Assembly: GCA_900542155.1 (NCBI GenBank)
Contig: UQMD01000017.1
Span: 1 to 53,340, forward strand
Source of the DNA: an uncultured Collinsella sp.
GTDB taxonomy: Bacteria; Actinomycetota; Coriobacteriia; Coriobacteriales; Coriobacteriaceae
Direction: 5' to 3'
Length of the DNA stretch: 53,340 nucleotides
Within the stretch, counting starts at the first letter, position 1; each line of letters starts with the position of its first letter. The translations under genes were made by a program, and so were the position numbers. Below, piece by piece: positions 45,388 to 52,949 of the stretch. Under the pieces are notes generated by a model that was not told the origin of the DNA, did not search any database, and saw only the letters and a program-made list of their open reading frames with translations.

Positions 45388-45867
45388 ATGTTTAGGCCCC
45401 TACGCAGAAAGAAACGCGCGATTTCCGATGAGGCGGCACGCGAGTTGCTCGCAACCTGCAAACGCGGTGTCTTTGCCGTCAACGGCGATGATGGCTACCC
45501 TTATGCCATTCCCGTCAACTACTTCTTTGACGCCGAGCACGACAAGATTTACCTCCATGGCGCCAAGGCTGGCCACAAGGTCGATTCACTCAGGCGTGAT
45601 GACAAAGTCTGCTTTACCGTTTACGGCAACGAGTGGTACAAGGACGATGACTGGGCTCCCTACGTTATGAGTACCGTGGTCTTTGGCCGTTGCCGTCTGG
45701 TAGATGAGGCCCCCGCGTTTATCGAGGACAAAGTCCGCCAGCTCGCGCTTAGGTACTACCCTTCTGCCGAAGAAGTCGAAGAAGAGATCGCCAGGGACAT
45801 CAAGGGTGTCCAGCTCTACGAGATCTCGATTGAGCATCTTTGCGGCAAGCAGATTCATGAAAAGTAG
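45388..45867 (+). CDS. Pyridoxamine 5'-phosphate oxidase-family (NimA-like) flavin protein
   Basis: A 159-residue split-barrel flavoprotein. The segment ELLATCKRGVFAVNGDDGYPYAIPVNYFFD and IYLHGAKAGHKVDSLRRDDKVCFTVYG match the PPOX/NimA-like group that binds FMN or related cofactors. Some members reduce nitroimidazoles, but that role is not shown here. The start at 45388 has GAAAGGAAG upstream; the longer in-frame start lacks a site. It follows the frameshifted kinase by 42 bases and ends before a bidirectional terminator. Confidence 0.88.
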   Translation: MFRPLRRKKRAISDEAARELLATCKRGVFAVNGDDGYPYAIPVNYFFDAEHDKIYLHGAKAGHKVDSLRRDDKVCFTVYGNEWYKDDDWAPYVMSTVVFGRCRLVDEAPAFIEDKVRQLALRYYPSAEEVEEEIARDIKGVQLYEISIEHLCGKQIHEK

Positions 45868-45894
45868 ACCCATAAGCAGGTCTTGCACAGAGCG

Positions 45895-45934
45895 ATATGG
45901 CCCGGTTCCAACCAACAGTGGAGCCGGGCCATAT
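45895..45934. terminator. Convergent terminator
   Basis: A 15-bp stem with one mismatch (ATATGGCCCGGTTCC at 45895-45909, GGAGCCGGGCCATAT at 45920-45934) with a 10-base loop between two convergent genes. The minus-strand kinase stop begins 3 bases later. Confidence 0.8.
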
Positions 45935-45936
45935 GC

Positions 45937-48129
45937 TTATGAAGCGTCGGCGGCTATGTGTGCGAGCGCCTCAACGAGCTCCCGTGCGCTCACGGGTTTG
46001 CTCAGGTGGGCGTTCATGCCCGCCTCGCGCGAAAGCCTACGGTCGTCGGCAAAGGCATTGGCGCTCACGGCGATAATCGGCGTGGTCGCGGCATCTTCGC
46101 GCTCGAGCGCTCGAATCCGGCGCGTGGCCTCAAGGCCATCGATGCCAGGCATCATAATGTCCATCAACACCACGTCGTACTCGTGCGGCGCGCTCGCGGC
46201 AAACGTCTCGACAGCAGACTCGCCATCCTTAACATGCACCACGACGGCACCGGCACGGTCGAGCGTAAACTGCGCGATCTCGGCATTCAGCTCGTTATCC
46301 TCCACGAGCAAAACGCGCAGGCCCCGGACTGCATCGACGTCGACCGCATCCACGCGAACTGCCTGAGGAATCTCGGAGCGCTCGCACTGCTCAAACGGCA
46401 GGCGAATGGTAAACGTCGTCCCCTGCCCCAAGGTGCTCGTAAAGCTCATGGTTCCGCCCATAAGCTCGACCAACTGTTTGGCAATGGACACACCCAGGCC
46501 CGTACCCGACGAAGCGCCCTCCACCCGTTGTGCCTCGCGGCTAAACGGCTCGTAGATGTGCCGCTGGAACTCCTCGCTCATACCGATGCCGTTATCGGCG
46601 ATCGTGTATTCATAGATGGGGACGCCGTCTACCGGCTCCACCTCGCGACACGCCAGGCGAACATAGCCGCCCCGATGGTTGTACTTGACGGCATTACCGG
46701 CGATATTGACCAACAAGCGCTTAAGGTGCGTCACGCTCACCCGAGCATAGGGATGATCAAGGGACTGCTGGTCGCAGATAATTGTCACCAGGCGCTCCTC
46801 GGCCTGGCGCTCCAGAATATCGCACACTTCACGGTTGAGGGCCACCAAATTTGCGGGCACGAGATCCAGGTTGACCTGCCCGCTCTCCAGGCGACTCATA
46901 TCGAGTGCCTCGTTCGCAAGGTCGAGAAGCAGTCCCGATGCCGTCCAGATCTTTGAGCGGCACTCAGCCTGCTTTTGCAAGTCATCTTCGTTGGCATTGC
47001 CCACCTCGACCATACCGCGAATACCGTTGATGGGCGTGCGCAGGTCGTGGCTCATACGACGCAGGAACTCCGTCTTTGCAGAGTTGGCAGACGAGGCCTC
47101 GCGTGCTGCCTTTGCCAGCTTGTCGCCATATTCGCGCTCCTGCAGCAACAGATCGGTCAAGCGTTGGCGCTCTGCATGGCGGCGCGCCAACGCAGCTGCG
47201 GCCATAGCACCGCTGTAGAGCACCAACACGCTGGCGACTACGACTGCGATGGTTTCAAAGTAACGCTGCGCGGACGTATAGGTGTACACGTAGAATTGGC
47301 GTGCTCTACCAAACGTGCCCAGATACCACTCGCCGTTGGCGTTGACCAAGCTAACCTTACCGCCCAGGCAGCGTTTCTTAATACCTCCGACTATGGTGGC
47401 ATCCGTTGCAGGCAAAACGAATGCGCCCGACGTGGTGGGTTCAATGGCATTCGTCGCAACAACCTTGGCATCGTTTTCAATCACGATATTACCGCTATCG
47501 ATGGTTTCATAGCCGTCGAGCAAGCTCTGCAACTTGAGCGTATTGCTCGCGACCGCCTTGGCGCTCTGGTGCCTTACCGCGATAACGATGCCCTCGCCGT
47601 CCTGCCGAGACACACAGCCAATGTCTGCGACCGAATCATCCGCAAGCGCGATGCGGGCGGTATAGGACTTAAGCGGATAGGCCGCCACCTCCAACACGGG
47701 TGCTTCCTTGAGATGCGCAGCGAGCGACTCGTAGCTCGTGCCATCCGTCGAGGACTCGGACACCAAGTTGCCCGATGCGTCCGTCACGATCAGTGCACTC
47801 ACGTTGAACTGGTCGGTATATTGCTTGAGCGTTGCGTTATCCGCCGAGCCGTCGCGCTCCATATCGCGCGCCACCTCTCCGGCAATCTCCGTAACGCGAA
47901 TCAGATTTTTGGTCGCATAGGCGCTGTTGAACGCATCGTAGGAAAGGCTCTGCGTTGCCACGTAATCGACGACGCCGGCAAAGCGCTGCTCGGCCTGGGC
48001 CGTCGTGTAAACGTAGCTCATCATGCCGGCAACAACCGAAAGCGCTATCCCCAACAGGACGGCAAGGAGCCGTGCCCGGGTCGAACGATCGTTCCGCTTC
48101 TGGGCGGTGCGGCAGGGCGCATCAGTCAC
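45937..48129 (-). CDS. Membrane hybrid histidine kinase with one receiver domain
   Basis: A 730-residue kinase. TM1 is at about 18-40, an extracytoplasmic sensor spans about 41-290, and TM2 is at about 292-315. HisKA carries MSHDLRTPINGI, HATPase has NIAGNAVKY, DNGIGM and GTGLGV boxes, and REC has ILMDIMMPGIDG-type phosphoacceptor context (VVLMDIMMPGID). GTG at 48129 overlaps the stop of the solute-binding lipoprotein gene by GTGA, so the two are translated together. It lacks HPt and DNA-binding outputs. It is the split-gene counterpart of the fused sensor at 42540-45345. Confidence 0.92.
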   Translation of the reverse strand: MTDAPCRTAQKRNDRSTRARLLAVLLGIALSVVAGMMSYVYTTAQAEQRFAGVVDYVATQSLSYDAFNSAYATKNLIRVTEIAGEVARDMERDGSADNATLKQYTDQFNVSALIVTDASGNLVSESSTDGTSYESLAAHLKEAPVLEVAAYPLKSYTARIALADDSVADIGCVSRQDGEGIVIAVRHQSAKAVASNTLKLQSLLDGYETIDSGNIVIENDAKVVATNAIEPTTSGAFVLPATDATIVGGIKKRCLGGKVSLVNANGEWYLGTFGRARQFYVYTYTSAQRYFETIAVVVASVLVLYSGAMAAAALARRHAERQRLTDLLLQEREYGDKLAKAAREASSANSAKTEFLRRMSHDLRTPINGIRGMVEVGNANEDDLQKQAECRSKIWTASGLLLDLANEALDMSRLESGQVNLDLVPANLVALNREVCDILERQAEERLVTIICDQQSLDHPYARVSVTHLKRLLVNIAGNAVKYNHRGGYVRLACREVEPVDGVPIYEYTIADNGIGMSEEFQRHIYEPFSREAQRVEGASSGTGLGVSIAKQLVELMGGTMSFTSTLGQGTTFTIRLPFEQCERSEIPQAVRVDAVDVDAVRGLRVLLVEDNELNAEIAQFTLDRAGAVVVHVKDGESAVETFAASAPHEYDVVLMDIMMPGIDGLEATRRIRALEREDAATTPIIAVSANAFADDRRLSREAGMNAHLSKPVSARELVEALAHIAADAS

Positions 48130-49003
48130 GACAGGCCCTCCATATTCAAAAAGGGCGAGGGGTCATCAAAGTACTTTGACACCAGGCGCTTCATGGTGCC
48201 GTCGGCAAGCATTTTTTGGTAGGCATGGGTGAGCTTAACGTCGATGCCGCGCGTATCGTTGATATCGAACGCGGTACCCAAACCAACCTCTAGCAGCGGC
48301 TCATCAAGAATACGATACGTCACACCGTAGTCTTTTTCGTAGGTGAGCAGCGAAGACTCATGCGCGGCGATGGCGTCGACCAGCCCTCGACGAGCGCCGG
48401 GTTCAGGTACGATCGGTCCGAAAAGCTGTAGAGCTCTTTGATCTGCGGGACGTTTTCATTGGTGTGATTGAGCAGAATCGATTCGGGCTTGGTGGTGGAC
48501 TGGACCGCCACGACCTTGTCCTTCAGATCGGCAAGCGTGTAGATATCGCTCTCGGGATCGACCGCGACCACCTGTCGGCTCGCAAGGTAGGGGCCGGCCC
48601 AGCGATACTCGTTTTCTCGACCCGTCATACTAAAGCTGCCCATGACGCAATCGAGCTCGCCGCTCGCCAGCAGTTCTTTCTTCTTTTCCCAGTCGATGAG
48701 CTGATATTTTGGCTTGTAGCCAATGCGGGCCAAGGCCTCGGTCAAAATCTCGACATCCAGGCCGACAATATTGCCGTACTCGTCGCTATACACAAACGGC
48801 GGGTAGAGGTCGCTGCCGACGTTGAGGGTTTTGAGGCCGTCGTCTTTGTCGTCTTTGACCTGCGAAGCGGCTGGGCCTTCTACTGCAGACGTCGAGGTTC
48901 CGTCATCCGACCTGGAACAACCGGCTATTGCCACGACAAAGGCGCTCGCTACCGCAAGCGCAGCAAACAACGATATGGCAACCGAGCGACGGGATCTTTT
49001 CAT
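48126..49003 (-). pseudogene. Frameshifted solute-binding lipoprotein (SBP_bac_3 type) paired with a kinase
   Basis: The signal peptide MKRSRRSVAISLFAALAVAS... ends with the lipobox VAIAG-C, then an acidic linker and a family-3 solute-binding fold (LNVGSDLYPPFVYSDEYGN, GLDVEILTEALARIGY, DCVMGSFSMTGREN). The first frame goes wrong after PALVEG near 48384-48386 and ends at 48320. The second frame (LVDAIAAHESSLLTYEKDYG, then TYRILDEPLLEVGLGTAFDI) continues to 48126. One missing base explains this; a restored protein would be about 292 residues. Polar or amino-acid-like ligands are usual for the family. The ATG at 49003 follows TGGAG. It is probably the ligand-capturing partner of the following kinase, if functional. 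Confidence 0.85.
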
Positions 49004-49023
49004 CGTGCTCCAGACAATCCTGG

Positions 49024-49042
49024 TTACAGACGTAAACTGTAA
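49024..49042. promoter_or_regulatory. Dyad upstream of the solute-binding lipoprotein gene
   Basis: TTACAG-N7-CTGTAA is a perfect 6+6 inverted repeat ending 20 bases before the start codon of the lipoprotein-kinase operon and next to a TATTAT-like -10. It could be an operator for a repressor; no cognate regulator is identified. Confidence 0.4.
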
Positions 49043-49146
49043 AATAATATCAGACAAAACCGCGCCAGTGCTCGGTGATTACAGATGCTTTGCCACATAG
49101 GGCCCTCCGGCCAACCCAGCAGAAAAGCCCCGCATGCAGCGCTCGC

Positions 49147-50361
49147 CTACCGTGCATTAAAAACATAGCGGTCCAGGCGCTCGCATGCTTCCCTTACACG
49201 CGCAAGCGGTAGTGCCAGATTCACGCGAATGTGGCAGGGTCCATGGAACGGGCGACCGTCCTGATATCCCACGCCCACGCGCGCCCCCTCGTCGAGCAAC
49301 CACTGAATATCGCGGCCATGCTCGCGGCACCACGCCGTGCAGTCCAGGAACACCATGTAGGTGCCCTGCGGACGTGAAAACGCGACGCCCTTCCAATGTT
49401 TCTCTGCATACGTGCAGAAGTACTCGATATTGCCGGCGAGCACCTGGTTGAGTTCGTCGACCCACTCGTAGCCCTGCGGCTGGTAGGCGCCGATAAGCGC
49501 ATGCATCGAAAGGACATTCATCTCGTTGTAGTGCGTCTTGTTGGACACGGCGCACACGCGGTCGCGCAGCGTCTCGTTGTAGATGATGTGGAAGCTGCCG
49601 ACCAGGCCCGCGAGGTTAAAGGTCTTGCTGGGCGCATAAAGGGCGACCGTGCGCATGCGGGCATCCTCGCTCACCGACTGCGTCGGGATATGCTTGTGAC
49701 CGGGCAGGATGATATCGGACCAGATCTCGTCCGAGATCACCACGCAATCGTGCTGGCGATAGATGTCCATGGCGCGCTCGATCTCGTCGCGCTCCCATAC
49801 GCGGCCGCAGGGATTGTGCGGCGAGCAGAAGACGGCGGCATGGATGCGGTTTTGCGCGAGCTTGTGTTCCATGTCCTCAAAGTCCATGCGCCACACGCCC
49901 TGTTCGTCGAGCTTCAGCGGGCTGTGAACAATACGGTAGCCCGCGGCCTCGATGGACTTGGTAAAGCCGATATAGGTGGGACTATGGACCAGCACCGCGT
50001 CACCGGGCTGCACATAGGCGCGCAACGTCGATACAACGCCGCCCAGCACACCGTTTTCATAGCCAATATGCTCAGGCGCCAGGCCCTCAACGCCGTTACG
50101 ACGGCTCTGCCACTCGATGATGCGATCGAAGTACTCGGCGCGTGGATCAAAGTAGCCAAACATAGGGTGCTGAGCACGCTGAATGATGTGCTCCTGGACC
50201 GTGGGCACCGTGGCAAAGTTCATATCCGCCACCCACATCGGGATGCGGTCGAAGCCCTCATCGGGCACGTTTGGCGCCATACCGGGGATCTCGCCCCAGG
50301 AGTCAACGGCGATGGCATCCATGCCGTGGCGGTCGATAAGCGAGGTAAAGTCGTATTTCAT
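49147..50361 (-). CDS. MalY/PatB-family PLP aminotransferase or cystathionine beta-lyase
   Basis: A 404-residue fold-type I PLP enzyme. The opening SLIDRHGMDAIAVDSW followed by PMWVADMNFATVP is the signature of the MalY/PatB group. CSPHNPCGRVW contacts the cofactor, VISDEIWSDIILPGHKH holds the cofactor Asp, and the Schiff-base lysine is in YAPSKTFNLAGL. Family members split cystathionine or transaminate, and some repress maltose genes. It starts with ATG behind GGGAGC. It lies 114 bases after the TrmO gene on the same strand. Confidence 0.9.
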   Translation of the reverse strand: MKYDFTSLIDRHGMDAIAVDSWGEIPGMAPNVPDEGFDRIPMWVADMNFATVPTVQEHIIQRAQHPMFGYFDPRAEYFDRIIEWQSRRNGVEGLAPEHIGYENGVLGGVVSTLRAYVQPGDAVLVHSPTYIGFTKSIEAAGYRIVHSPLKLDEQGVWRMDFEDMEHKLAQNRIHAAVFCSPHNPCGRVWERDEIERAMDIYRQHDCVVISDEIWSDIILPGHKHIPTQSVSEDARMRTVALYAPSKTFNLAGLVGSFHIIYNETLRDRVCAVSNKTHYNEMNVLSMHALIGAYQPQGYEWVDELNQVLAGNIEYFCTYAEKHWKGVAFSRPQGTYMVFLDCTAWCREHGRDIQWLLDEGARVGVGYQDGRPFHGPCHIRVNLALPLARVREACERLDRYVFNAR

Positions 50362-50475
50362 GCTGAGCTCCCGTGCAAAGTAGATTGTTTTGGTAGGCGT
50401 TATTGTCCACCAGCGCGGGCGGTTTTAGCATGGGGTTTGGCGCTTAATTTGATCGGGGCGTGGGCGCCGTGGTGG

Positions 50476-51222
50476 TTAGCTTTGAGCCTTGCTGACGTCT
50501 ACCACGGAAAGCTGCGCCCCGTCGACCGCAAACGATATATCGAGCCCAGCATAGGCCAAGTGGTAGACGCGGTTTGGCTCGTGTTTGCTGCCAGCCCGGC
50601 GCGGATCCTGGCGAAGGACCTCGATTAAGCCGGGCAACTTTGTGGGCGGGACTGTGTCTTGCAACGCCTGTGGAAACTCGACATCGAGCTCTTGCCACGG
50701 AGTGCCCTCAATCCAGCCGCCCGTCGCATCCGGGTGACAGTCCGCAAACGGAATGTAGGGCTTGATGTCGTAGATGGGTGTGCCGTCACGCAGATCAGCT
50801 CCCAACACGTGGATGATGGGGCCGTTGTCGGTGAGCTCAACGCGATCGAGCCTCACACAGGTAAGGCCGATGGGGTTGGGGCGAAACGGGCTGCGCGTGG
50901 CAAATACGCCCACGCGCTCGGTGCCACCCAGGCGCGGCGGACGCACGGTCTTTGACCATTTTGCGTTGGTGCCGGACCTGTCCTGTGTCTTGGCGTCGGC
51001 GGCAATGTCGCCTGCCGTACCGCCGGGCGTTCCATTTTCAAAGCGCCAGAGCAGCCATAAGTGCGAGAAGGATTCGAGCCCTGCAACCGCGGCGTTAGAG
51101 GCAAACTCCGGCTCAAAGATAATGCGCCCCTGCAGATGGGGCGCCAAAAAGCTGTTGCGCGGAATGCCGAACTTCTGCGGCAGGTCGGTATGTATGCGTG
51201 CGATAGGTTCCATGCCGGTCAT
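50476..51222 (-). CDS. trmO: tRNA N6-threonylcarbamoyladenosine-37 methyltransferase TrmO
   Basis: A 248-residue protein of the TrmO (YaeB/VirR) class that methylates t6A37 in some tRNAs using SAM. Matching segments are GIPRNSFLAP near the N-terminus, TVRPPRLGGTERVGVFATRS followed by PFRPNPIGLTCVRLDRVEL, and the closing GTPIYDIKPYIPFADCHPDA. A non-conserved insert (GGTAGDIAADAKTQDRSG) precedes the PPRLGG motif. Two in-frame ATGs (51222 and 51213) fit; neither has a clear ribosome site. It diverges from the XRE regulator gene. Confidence 0.88.
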   Translation of the reverse strand: MTGMEPIARIHTDLPQKFGIPRNSFLAPHLQGRIIFEPEFASNAAVAGLESFSHLWLLWRFENGTPGGTAGDIAADAKTQDRSGTNAKWSKTVRPPRLGGTERVGVFATRSPFRPNPIGLTCVRLDRVELTDNGPIIHVLGADLRDGTPIYDIKPYIPFADCHPDATGGWIEGTPWQELDVEFPQALQDTVPPTKLPGLIEVLRQDPRRAGSKHEPNRVYHLAYAGLDISFAVDGAQLSVVDVSKAQS

Positions 51223-51354
51223 TGTACGGCATGAAGATATGGGGCGTGGCACGCAATTCTTCGCCGCGGTCCCCCATCGTGCAACCAACGGTTGCTTGGA
51301 AGGGCGCCTGCTGCCGCGTATGCTTAAGCCATCAACCAGCAGAAAGGAGCCGTT

Positions 51355-52182
51355 ATGGCCTTTGCAGAAAAGCTTATCGCTGTCCGTCGCGCCCATCACC
51401 TTACTCAGGAGCAGCTCGCCGCCAAGCTCTTCGTCACACGCCAGGCCATCAGCCGTTGGGAACGCGGCGAGGTCACACCGGGCATCGACATGATGAAGCT
51501 CATTGCCGCCGTGACCGGCGAGCCACTGTCTCATCTGCTCGAAATGCCCGAGCACTATTGTCAGAGCTGCGGCATGCTACTCACGTCCGATGACTGCGGC
51601 ACCGACGCCTCAGGCGCCACGACCGACCGTTACTGCAAATGGTGCTACGACCACGGCGAGTACACTTACGAAACCACGATGGAGGCGATGATCGAGGACT
51701 GTGCCCCGCGGCTGGCGCAAAACACCGGCATGTCGCTCGACGAAGCCGTTTCGCTCATGGGCGCCGTCCTGCCGCAACTGGAACGCTGGCGCACCGTGCA
51801 GGAAAACGAGGAGCGCTACGGCGCCGAGGCGCGGGCGCGCTATGGCGACGAGGCGATCGACGCAGCAAACGAAGCGCTGCTGGACATGAACCCCGAGACA
51901 TGGAACGACATGAAGGAACTTGAACGCGCTATTCTGGGTCAGCTCTCGATTGCCATGGACGACGGCGACCCAGAGAGCAACGAAGCCCGCAAGCTCGTCG
52001 CAATGCACCGTCGATGGATTGGCCTTAACTGGGGACACCAGCCCCAAGACGAGGCATACCTGGGCCTCGCTCATGGATATCTGGCCGACCAGCGCTTTAT
52101 CGACTACTACGACCAGCCCTGCGGCACAGGCGCTACGGCGTTTTTGGTTCAGGCCATCGAGTCGTCGTTGGCGCGCGCATAG
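51355..52182 (+). CDS. XRE helix-turn-helix / zinc ribbon / TipAS fusion regulator
   Basis: A 275-residue protein with three parts. Residues about 4-60 are a Cro/C1-type HTH (RRAHHLTQEQLAAKLFVTRQ, AISRWERGE). Residues about 68-110 are a cysteine-rich ribbon (YCQSCGMLL...CG...YCKWCYDHGEY). Residues about 145-270 are a helical TipAS-like antibiotic-binding domain (RYGDEAIDAANEALLDMNPE, ESNEARKLVAMHRRWI). In TipA proteins the TipAS domain follows a MerR HTH; here an XRE HTH takes its place. It may sense thiopeptide-like or other bulky ligands; that is inference. The ATG at 51355 has AGAAAGGAG upstream. Confidence 0.88.
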   Translation: MAFAEKLIAVRRAHHLTQEQLAAKLFVTRQAISRWERGEVTPGIDMMKLIAAVTGEPLSHLLEMPEHYCQSCGMLLTSDDCGTDASGATTDRYCKWCYDHGEYTYETTMEAMIEDCAPRLAQNTGMSLDEAVSLMGAVLPQLERWRTVQENEERYGAEARARYGDEAIDAANEALLDMNPETWNDMKELERAILGQLSIAMDDGDPESNEARKLVAMHRRWIGLNWGHQPQDEAYLGLAHGYLADQRFIDYYDQPCGTGATAFLVQAIESSLARA

Positions 52183-52233
52183 ACCGCGGCGGCTTTGGGT
52201 ATCTCAATCAAAACCTCAACCGATTGGAGACCC

Positions 52234-52479
52234 ATGGCTACTAATCACGAACTCGAGCTATACGTTATGACCGGCTGCCCGTATTGCATGAAGGTCAAGC
52301 GCTTCCTGGCCGATAACAGCGTGACCATCCCCGAGCGCAATATCTCGACCGATTCCGATGCCGAGCAGACGCTTATCGCCGTCGGCGGAAAACGCCAGGT
52401 TCCCTGCCTGCTCATCGACGGCAAACCACTCTACGAATCGAGCGACATCATCGCGTGGGTGCAGGAGAACCTGCTCTAG
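52234..52479 (+). CDS. Glutaredoxin-like protein
   Basis: An 81-residue thioredoxin-fold protein. The redox motif is CPYC (TGCPYCMKVKRFL), the cis-Pro loop is RQVPCLLIDG, and the C-terminal segment YESSDIIAWVQENL resembles glutaredoxin and GST-N domains. The start at 52234 has TTGGAG 4 bases upstream. It lies 51 bases after the XRE-TipAS gene and may be cotranscribed with it. It probably reduces disulfides in the cytosol. Confidence 0.9.
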   Translation: MATNHELELYVMTGCPYCMKVKRFLADNSVTIPERNISTDSDAEQTLIAVGGKRQVPCLLIDGKPLYESSDIIAWVQENLL

Positions 52480-52491
52480 CACTCATTGCAC

Positions 52492-52545
52492 TCATTGGGG
52501 ACGCACTTAAATGAGTAGTCGTTAAAGAACGTCCCCAATAACTGG
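52492..52545. repeat. GGGGACGTTC palindrome cluster, copy C
   Basis: TCATTGGGGACG (from 52492) and the module GAGTAGTCGTTAAAGAACG followed by TCCCCAATAACTGG recur here in a degenerate form, 13 bases after the glutaredoxin stop. More worn pieces follow at about 52963-53046. Confidence 0.75.
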
Positions 52546-52565
52546 TCCCCCGCCGAACCCAAACA

Positions 52566-52620
52566 TGTACGTCAGCATCCAACGTCGACATTTTTCGACA
52601 TCTTTGGATGCTGGCGTACA
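52566..52620. repeat. Inverted repeat with nested hairpin
   Basis: TGTACGTCAGCATCCAA (52566-52582) pairs with TTGGATGCTGGCGTACA (52604-52620) at 16 of 17 positions. A small GTCGA/TCGAC hairpin lies inside. It may terminate transcription from the left or be another palindromic element. Confidence 0.75.
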
Positions 52621-52740
52621 ACTTTTGGGTAGCCATGGACGCTCTTAACCGGCTAATTCTTTGAGGCGACCTTTGGATTATGGCTGTTTGATGCCTCGGG
52701 AAAGAGTTTCCGAGGGAGCTATGGTCAAAAAAGGGCAAAT

Positions 52741-52914
52741 ATGAGTACTGCCACCTGTTTAGTAGCAGCAATTTTGATCATTTCAGGAACTATTCAACCT
52801 CCCATGCGCCCGCAGCTGACGCTATTTCTCCTCATATGTTCAATAAAAGTTGCTCCTAATGGGAACAAATCTCATCAGGAGCAACTTTTTACAGCAAAAT
52901 TAATGCAACCATAA
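52741..52914 (+). CDS. Hydrophobic micro-ORF, rightward copy
   Basis: An ATG in the left arm with AAAGGG upstream encodes MSTATCLVAAILIISG followed by a longer, less convincing tail, 57 residues in all, which reads through the central hairpin. The start resembles small hydrophobic (Fst/holin-like) type I toxins that begin MST plus a membrane segment. The tail suggests a lost stop or a degenerate copy. Confidence 0.35.
   Translation: MSTATCLVAAILIISGTIQPPMRPQLTLFLLICSIKVAPNGNKSHQEQLFTAKLMQP
52845..52890. terminator. Bidirectional terminator inside the cassette
   Basis: AAAAGTTGCTCCT (52845-52857) pairs with AGGAGCAACTTTT (52877-52889) in a perfect 13-bp stem flanked by A and T runs, between the two convergent micro-ORFs. 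Confidence 0.8.
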
Positions 52915-52930
52915 TGGCAACAGTACTCAT
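52889..52930 (-). CDS. Hydrophobic micro-ORF, leftward copy (13 residues)
   Basis: On the minus strand the right arm gives a GGGGC site and the peptide MSTVAIMVALILL before a stop at the central hairpin. Its identical start context to the rightward copy is the only reason to list it. It is too short to classify. Confidence 0.3.
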   Translation of the reverse strand: MSTVAIMVALILL

Positions 52931-52949
52931 ATTTGCCCCTTTTTGACCA

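Larger units (their letters stand above)
52722..52949. repeat. 228-bp cassette bounded by 29-bp inverted repeats
   Basis: The arms 52722-52750 and 52921-52949 match at 28 of 29 positions, with weaker similarity extending about 9 bases outward. Each arm carries the same translation signal and start, AAAGGGCAAATATGAGTACT (the right arm has GGGG). The interior is AT-rich with a central terminator-like hairpin. No target-site duplication is evident at the edges. Confidence 0.85.

Noticed and set aside
52448..52771. Minus-strand frame of 107 codons across the palindromes
   Set aside because: It runs through several palindromic elements and the end of the glutaredoxin gene, has no ribosome site and no domain.
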